The notes under the pieces: model-generated
Database searches by the model: none
What the model saw: only the letters and a program-made list of their open reading frames with translations
Told to the model about the DNA's origin: nothing
Shown: positions 58,019-64,000 of the stretch, piece by piece
Position numbering within the stretch: position 1 is the first letter of the stretch
Layout: each line of letters begins with the position of its first letter
Made by a program: the position numbers and the translations under genes
Assembly: GCF_947172395.1 (NCBI RefSeq)
Contig: NC_069086.1
Span: forward strand, 9,022,501 to 9,086,500
Length of the DNA: 64,000 nucleotides
Source of the DNA: Bicyclus anynana
Lineage: Eukaryota > Arthropoda > Insecta > Lepidoptera > Nymphalidae
Direction of reading: 5' to 3'

Positions 58019-59725
58019 ATGAAATAAACGATTTACGCCTAGTAAAATTGTGGCCGGATTAAACTTATTTATCATCATCAGTTATTTAGTCGTCTAATAT
58101 GTCAAATGACAGCTTATTTTATGCTTAATTTACCTGTATTAATTGCCTTTGATCTAGTTCATGGTTTCCTAGATTTTGTTTGTATTTATGTAATCAACCT
58201 ATTGTCACTGTGAATATTATCTTTCATTTATTTCTTAGTAACAATAAATAACAGATTAGGTTATATATTTCTGATGCCGGATCTTGGACCATTTATTATA
58301 TATTTGTTAAAGGCCGTTTACTCAACAACAAAGATACTAAATTAACCTCCTTAAAACAGTTTTAAATAACTTTGTATTTAATTGTTAACCACTTAAGGAA
58401 ATAAATGGGGTTAAAATGAATATTGTTATCTAAACTAAATAGCAAACATAGTGATAAATCATAATTGCGCAGTCAATCTGTGTTTACGCTCGAGCGTGAT
58501 AAACATATTGTGTAGTTGTGTACCACATGGGAAAGATTAGGTACATACTCGTATAAATAATTAAATATTACGTCATTGCCATAATTGCTTCTTAACATCA
58601 TTTAGAATCTAATACGAATCTAAATACATTTTAATTTATTAATTTCCGCGAGTTATTATACGTAAATATAAAACGAAGTTATTTGCTGGTATTTTTTCCG
58701 TTTCTAGTGTTAATAAGCTATCAGTCGATAAACTATCAGCAGAGTTGTAGGGTAATTTGGCGTTTAGAATCAACCTTCACAGCGGAAGAAGTTCCATATA
58801 TTTTATGCCATAAGGAGCTTTCGATCAAGAATTTGCCGTCTTTACAAGCGTATGTTATTCAGGTGATTTGAATGATTTTTAAGTCTATCTTTGTATTTGT
58901 TGTTACTGAATTTTATTTCTTATTTTAACTAAATATAAAATGGATATCCAAATAGTAGTGCGATATTTTATTCATGGATTAGCTTCAAAAATAAATCCAA
59001 ATGGAATTAATTTAATTTTGTTTTGCGTCACATGTGGGTATAGTTCACGGCGGCCACCTTGGAAATTACATCGAGCGTCACCGCGTGACCAGTACGAAGG
59101 ATAAACACCAATTATTATCAAAGTGACGTGGTTATTTCCCCGCATGCTCGCTCGTCACAATGTTATTTACATCATTTCACTTGGCAAATCCACTACACGC
59201 TACGCGGAATCAGCTCATGCTCTGACTCACGATTCGCTACACGTAAACAAACCGATGTTTTTGTTTCAAATCATAAAAGATAAGTTTGAAATTAATTTAA
59301 TCGTCCTCGGCACGCATAATTTTAAAACGAACCGAACGCATAGTTGTGTAGCATTGAGATATAAAAATAAAGAGTTCGCCGCTGAGAAATAAGGTCACCG
59401 GCATGCCCGGAACAACATAACGGTGTTGGTTACAAAATCGCGTCAAGAATTATTTTCACGTGCGGCGCCGACGGACCGTTAGCCGGTGTCGGAGCTGTCG
59501 GGCGGAGGCCGACATCATCGTCGGACGTCGACTCGTTCCGCTAAGTGGGACAGCGAAGCGCTAATACCCAGCGACGAAACACTTGCGAATGCAATCACGA
59601 ATCACACACGTCATGAAGCGAAATTGCCTCTCTATTTGGAAACTCGATACGGAATATCAATATTGTGGTAGGTCATATTATCACACCTTACAAAAATTCT
59701 GTGACAATATGAATGATGAGAAATT

Positions 59726-59847
59726 ATAATTCTTTGCGCAAAGGATCAGCCTGGCTGTCCAGCGCAGAAATGCAGGCAGTATTCTTGCCACGTGGGCATG
59801 ATTTGTATAGTTATTAGGATGAGGCTTAAGTTCCTTATTGTATTCTA
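59726..59847 (+). mobile_element. LINE ORF2 C-terminal fragment
   Basis: CTTTGCGCAAAGGATCAGCC, CTGGCTGTCCAGCGCAGAAATG and CTTGCCACGTGGGCATGATT match the reverse of 56985-57125 with a short deletion that breaks the frame. Confidence 0.6.
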
Positions 59848-61415
59848 AGGCATGAATTTCTATTCTAAATTCCACTATGTCATGGCGATAGCAATAAGAA
59901 TAATTAATTGAAGGCTACTAATCAGAAGGCTGCTTTTCTGTACAGTAACTAAACTAACTAAAGCATTACGTATATTTGGTAGTTTTTTTGCTAAAGTTCG
60001 GTATTAACTTTGACTTTAAAATTTTTTTATGAAAGCTCTAGGACAATGGCTTTGGCACTTTAATAAATGAACGATAATTTACGGGTTATAACTTCAATGC
60101 CGAGAAGTTTAATTTTTGTAGGTTGCTTTTGGCATTGGCCTTTCTAGTACTAAGGCCGCATAAGAGTAGTGCGATTGGTCCAAGTGGTGTAGAGCACTGA
60201 GCGTGAAAGTGCACACCTGCACAGTTTCAGTTGAGCGTCATTCACTTTTACACAATATGAGTTGCGGTACTTTTTAAATTATCTCCGTAATAACAGTAAA
60301 ACTCATTAGCGGGGAAGGGGATTAACTTTTACTGGACCGCGTGCCGGAACAACTTTTTATATGAGCTTCTTCATATATTGTGTATGTATTCACTATTCAT
60401 ATAAACAATTACCTTGCTTCGAAACATCGCGAGTAAATTGAAGTAGTAATATATTAGGGGATTTATAATTTGAGGTGTTTGGTTTTTAAAATATTACCTG
60501 CCAAACCAAATTTTTTTTTAGCAAAAACAAAAATATAAAGATTAGAACGACTTCCTTTTTTGAAGTCGGTTAGAAACTAATGTTGTCTTCATATTATAGA
60601 AAATTATCCGTTGATATTAAAATATGATATTATAATTTTAAAAAAATACTTTAAAAATGGGCAAACTTCTCTAGGATGTTGGCGACACAAATGTTGTTGG
60701 TTAATCCAAGCCTTATAATGAAACGATCAAAAAATAATTTACAACTATTTCTTAATTCACTGACATCGAGCAATTACATTGTCACATTCTTCAAAATGAA
60801 AAGAGTACAATAAATCTAAGAAATAAATATTAAACGCACCAAAAAGCACGTTCAACTAGATTTGTACAACAATCAAATTGAAAAATTGCTTTCACCACAC
60901 AAAATTCCAAGGCGTACAAGCGTACTCATACGAGTACAGGTATTACAAATTATTGTATGTTTCACTTCAAGCGAAAGGATTGCTTCAGAAATGAATAGTA
61001 ATGCAAGTAAAACGCATCATTTTTCCATCGCATTTTTTCCACTGTGAAGGCACGCTTATAATAGTTAGTGTTGCGTGCAAAATTTGCGTGTAAAATATCA
61101 ATTTCACTTTAAACTTCTCGTATACAGTGTTGCAAAGATAATATTTTTAAAAATATTACGTATTCCTTCCATTATGAATATGAGGCGAAAGAAAATAGGA
61201 GTAGGTACGCTTTTATTAAAAACTTTAAAATTCTAGTAATACTATTCTTTAATACAACTATATTTTTTATCTTACAATAGCGGGATGATACCTAGTTTTG
61301 ATTGAATTATTTGACACATAAATCTCGCTACCTATTCCATTCTGAAACTGGAGCAACTTCAGGATATATGATTACGCATTATTCAGTTGCGTATCTTTGC
61401 AAGTGAGAGTAATTA

Positions 61416-61705
61416 GAGTCGTGATACCCCAGTGGATATGACCTCTGGCTTCGAATCCGGTCCTGGGCATGCACCTCCAACTTTTCAGTTGTGTGCATTT
61501 TAAGAAATTAAATATCACGTGTCTCAAACTGTGAAGGAAAACATCGTGAAGAAACCTGCATACCAGAGAATTATCTTAATTCTCTGCGTGTGTGAAGTCT
61601 GCCAATCCGCATTGGGCCAGCGTGGTGGACTATTGGCCTTACCCCTCTCATTCTGAGAGAAGACTCGAGCTCAGCAGTGAGCTGAATATGGGTTGATGAC
61701 GAACG
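61416..61705 (+). mobile_element. tRNA-derived SINE, copy 6
   Basis: GTCGTGATACCCCAGTGGATATGACCTC head, a shortened B-box region (TTCGAATCC), then the full body CACGTGTCTCAAACTGTGAAGG, CCAATCCGCATTGGGCCAGC, CTCGAGCTCAGCAGTGAGC and tail GGGTTGATGACGAACG. Confidence 0.85.
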
Positions 61706-64000
61706 AATAACGCGCAATATGAAGTTCTGCCAAGTAACACCTAAATCTATCAAGTAGTTTAATGTTAAAGCTACAAATCGTGGACAAAATAATACAAGTC
61801 ATATTACAAGTATGTTTAGTGACGCTACACAAGTTTTCTCCTTCGATGATTTCCAGTACTAGGTAAGTGATGTTTTTGTTGACGCTAATGCGCGGCGGAA
61901 CCGGCGAGCTTCGATCGACCGAAGAAACCATGGGAAGAGAAAACAGCGCGTCCCAACGCTCACCATGCTTTTACACGGAAATACACAACGTATAAAGTTA
62001 ACTAAAGTTGTAAGGGAAAATGTATTAAATACGTAGGGCACTAGGAAATTTTTGAGATTTGGTAAAGCTATCTAAAGTTTATGTGTCTAAATATTATTTA
62101 AAAAAAGAATTTGATGATTGCTTTCGGCGTTTAGAATGGCGTATGGCAGATAGAAATCATTTAAAAAAATGCTAAAGTTTAGTAACCAAATCTCAAAACT
62201 TTCCTAGTGGCCTAGGTATTTACGTTTGCTTTTATAACACAAATATCAATCACAGATACAGGTACAAAAAGTGATGTTGAAATTAATGCAAATCTTGAAG
62301 TATTTATTTTTAGTTGGCAGCTTGTTTAATCCTGCAGATTTTGACTATTAACTATGTTAATATTAACTTGAATGTAGTACTTTATTTTGTACCAACATGA
62401 TCTTGATGATAATGAAATCATGGTCATAGGTAAAAAAAACCTAAACTCCAAGTATTTTGACTAAGACAATAAGTAATTAGAACAACACTTATATGAAACG
62501 TAATCATAAAATCATGTCTGCCTCTTGAACGTGTTTGAGTCGCATTTTTCAATACATTTCGTAACTTCAAGCAAGTTACGTAGCAATAGGCGCCTACTGA
62601 CACTGTTTCTAAATAAATCAAGGTTGATAAGATAATATTGTTACCCGATTTGCCGGTACAAGTTATCAACGGGCTGTCAACTGCATGATAGTAAGCTTTG
62701 GACACTTAAACTAGGACTTAAGCAGGATACGATCGAAATAAACTATAGATTTGGTTGATCCTTGTAATTGCAAGTTTTATCTGTTTCATCAAACTAGGGG
62801 CATACCAATGAATTCCTTTTCCCCAGAGTTATGAGAAGGTTAAGTCAGACACTTCAATCCTAAAAAACTTCCATTTCAATCCGATACGATTATTATTACA
62901 ATATTTTTTTTTATTTTCGCCAATACGAAACAACGTTTGTATAATTTTCTTATTTCGAATCGTCAATGTACTCGTAATATTGTACCTATTTGGTACATCT
63001 AAATCGTAAAACCATGAGGGTATTCTTTAGTTAAAAAACCGATAAGCTACTAGAATCTGTAATCGGTGGATTAGTTAATAAGCAATATCTTTATTATGTC
63101 TGTTAATAATAAATGTGATTTTTAGTTGACTAATATATATGATGTATTATTGAAAACAACTGTAAATCATAAACATCTGTTTTAATGTAGGTTTTAACAC
63201 CCAAAATGAAGCCGTAGACAAATGCTAGTAATAAATTAACAACTTAAATAACAGTTGTCAAGCACAATTACGACACTGGCAAGTAACAAAGAGTTCACTT
63301 ATAAAATAGTTCAGCTAATGTATTCGACCTACATTCAGCGCCGAAACACCGAGATGATTGACCATTTAATGATGTCAGGCGACCGTTGCGAAAATGACGA
63401 TAGTTTCTATTATGTTGTTTTTTGACTATCCTAGAGTTCATAATAGTAGTAGACTAGAATTTTAACCATATTTCTGCCAATTAAACATTGAAAAAAAGAG
63501 CTCTTTTGTTAAGCGCGCCAGGATTGAAAAGGGGCTATAAGTTAACTTTTTAGTGGCTATCTAAATTGGGATTGTGTAAGTTAAAAATCTATAGCCTATT
63601 ATGGTACCTATAATGACAAATAAAACGGTGTAATCGTTTATACGAGTAGGTTTAGGCTTAGCTACTCTTCAAGGACTAAGTTGTATGTAGGTGGCAACCT
63701 ACCGATATATAACTTATTTCACTATTCCTTTCAAATTTATATAAAGCTAGATTTTCAATTTCCAATATAACTTAACTCAGAAGTCAAAGTTACTGAGAAA
63801 AAAAATATTTTTTAGGTGTTTAACGTTAAGTCTAGATACACACAATTAATAAATTATTCTAAACAAAGGACTCTAGAACAAGAAACAAACTCGTTTCTCA
63901 GTAATTTTAATATTTATGCATTTATATTTCAAATACTTTAGTACCGACAAAGACGTATCGCCAAGCGATTTAGCGTTCCGGTACGATGTGTTTTCATCCT

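Larger units (their letters stand above)
52045..64000 (+). other. Presumed long first intron of Glut4EF-like gene
   Basis: No further exon of the family was recognised in 12 kb. The contents are mainly repeats, listed separately where they can be named. A second short GC-rich patch lies at 59460-59580. 60.6-61.4 kb and 61.75-63.9 kb are AT-rich with nothing to name; 63935-64000 begins a common repeat end (GCGATTTAGCGTTCCGGTACGATG). That this is intron and not intergenic is inferred from the incomplete exon to the left. Confidence 0.5.

Overview
This window looks like nuclear DNA from a lepidopteran (moth or butterfly). The support is AT-rich spacer sequence, genes in short GT-AG exons, dense tRNA-derived SINEs, many RTE-type tails beginning ACTAGCGGACGCCCGCGACT, several families of short inverted-repeat elements (MITEs), and a short-LTR Ty3/gypsy element of the Mag type. 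Nothing bacterial or viral was seen.

Left part (1-13331, minus strand): the first 300 codons of a Holliday-junction/flap endonuclease of the GEN1 family. Exons 1-6 lie between 13331 and 3529. Exon 7, which codes for a CxxC...CxxC motif, is present five times in tandem (3029-2141) with only 21 bases between copies. The rest of the gene lies beyond the left edge. The gene starts head to head with the next one, 544 bp apart, so the two probably share a promoter region.

Middle part (13876-32673, plus strand): a complete 14-exon gene for the biotin-containing alpha subunit of mitochondrial 3-methylcrotonyl-CoA carboxylase (MCCC1, 709 codons), with the ATP-grasp domain and the AMKM biotin site visible. 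Its introns hold many transposable-element fragments, two of them pressed against the acceptors of exons 13 and 14. The 3' flank has a Harbinger-like MITE with perfect 31-bp inverted repeats and two AATAAA sites. A genuine tRNA-Ala(AGC) gene follows at 34815.

Right part: 35-38.5 kb is intergenic with repeats. At 38540-46336 two nearly identical Mag-like LTR retrotransposon copies are joined in tandem through a shared 97-bp LTR. The first has a one-base frameshift; the second has lost gag, protease and the start of reverse transcriptase. The array runs into a 200-N assembly gap (46337-46536). From about 50.96 kb there is a CpG-rich promoter region followed by the first coding exon of a Glut4EF/ZNF395-type transcription factor (51670-52044, plus strand). 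The remaining 12 kb is best read as its long first intron, filled with SINE, LINE and other repeats.

The three protein genes have no obvious joint pathway. The most unusual structure is the five-copy array of GEN exon 7: each copy carries its own acceptor and donor, but the spacers are too short to be spliced as introns, and two copies are broken.
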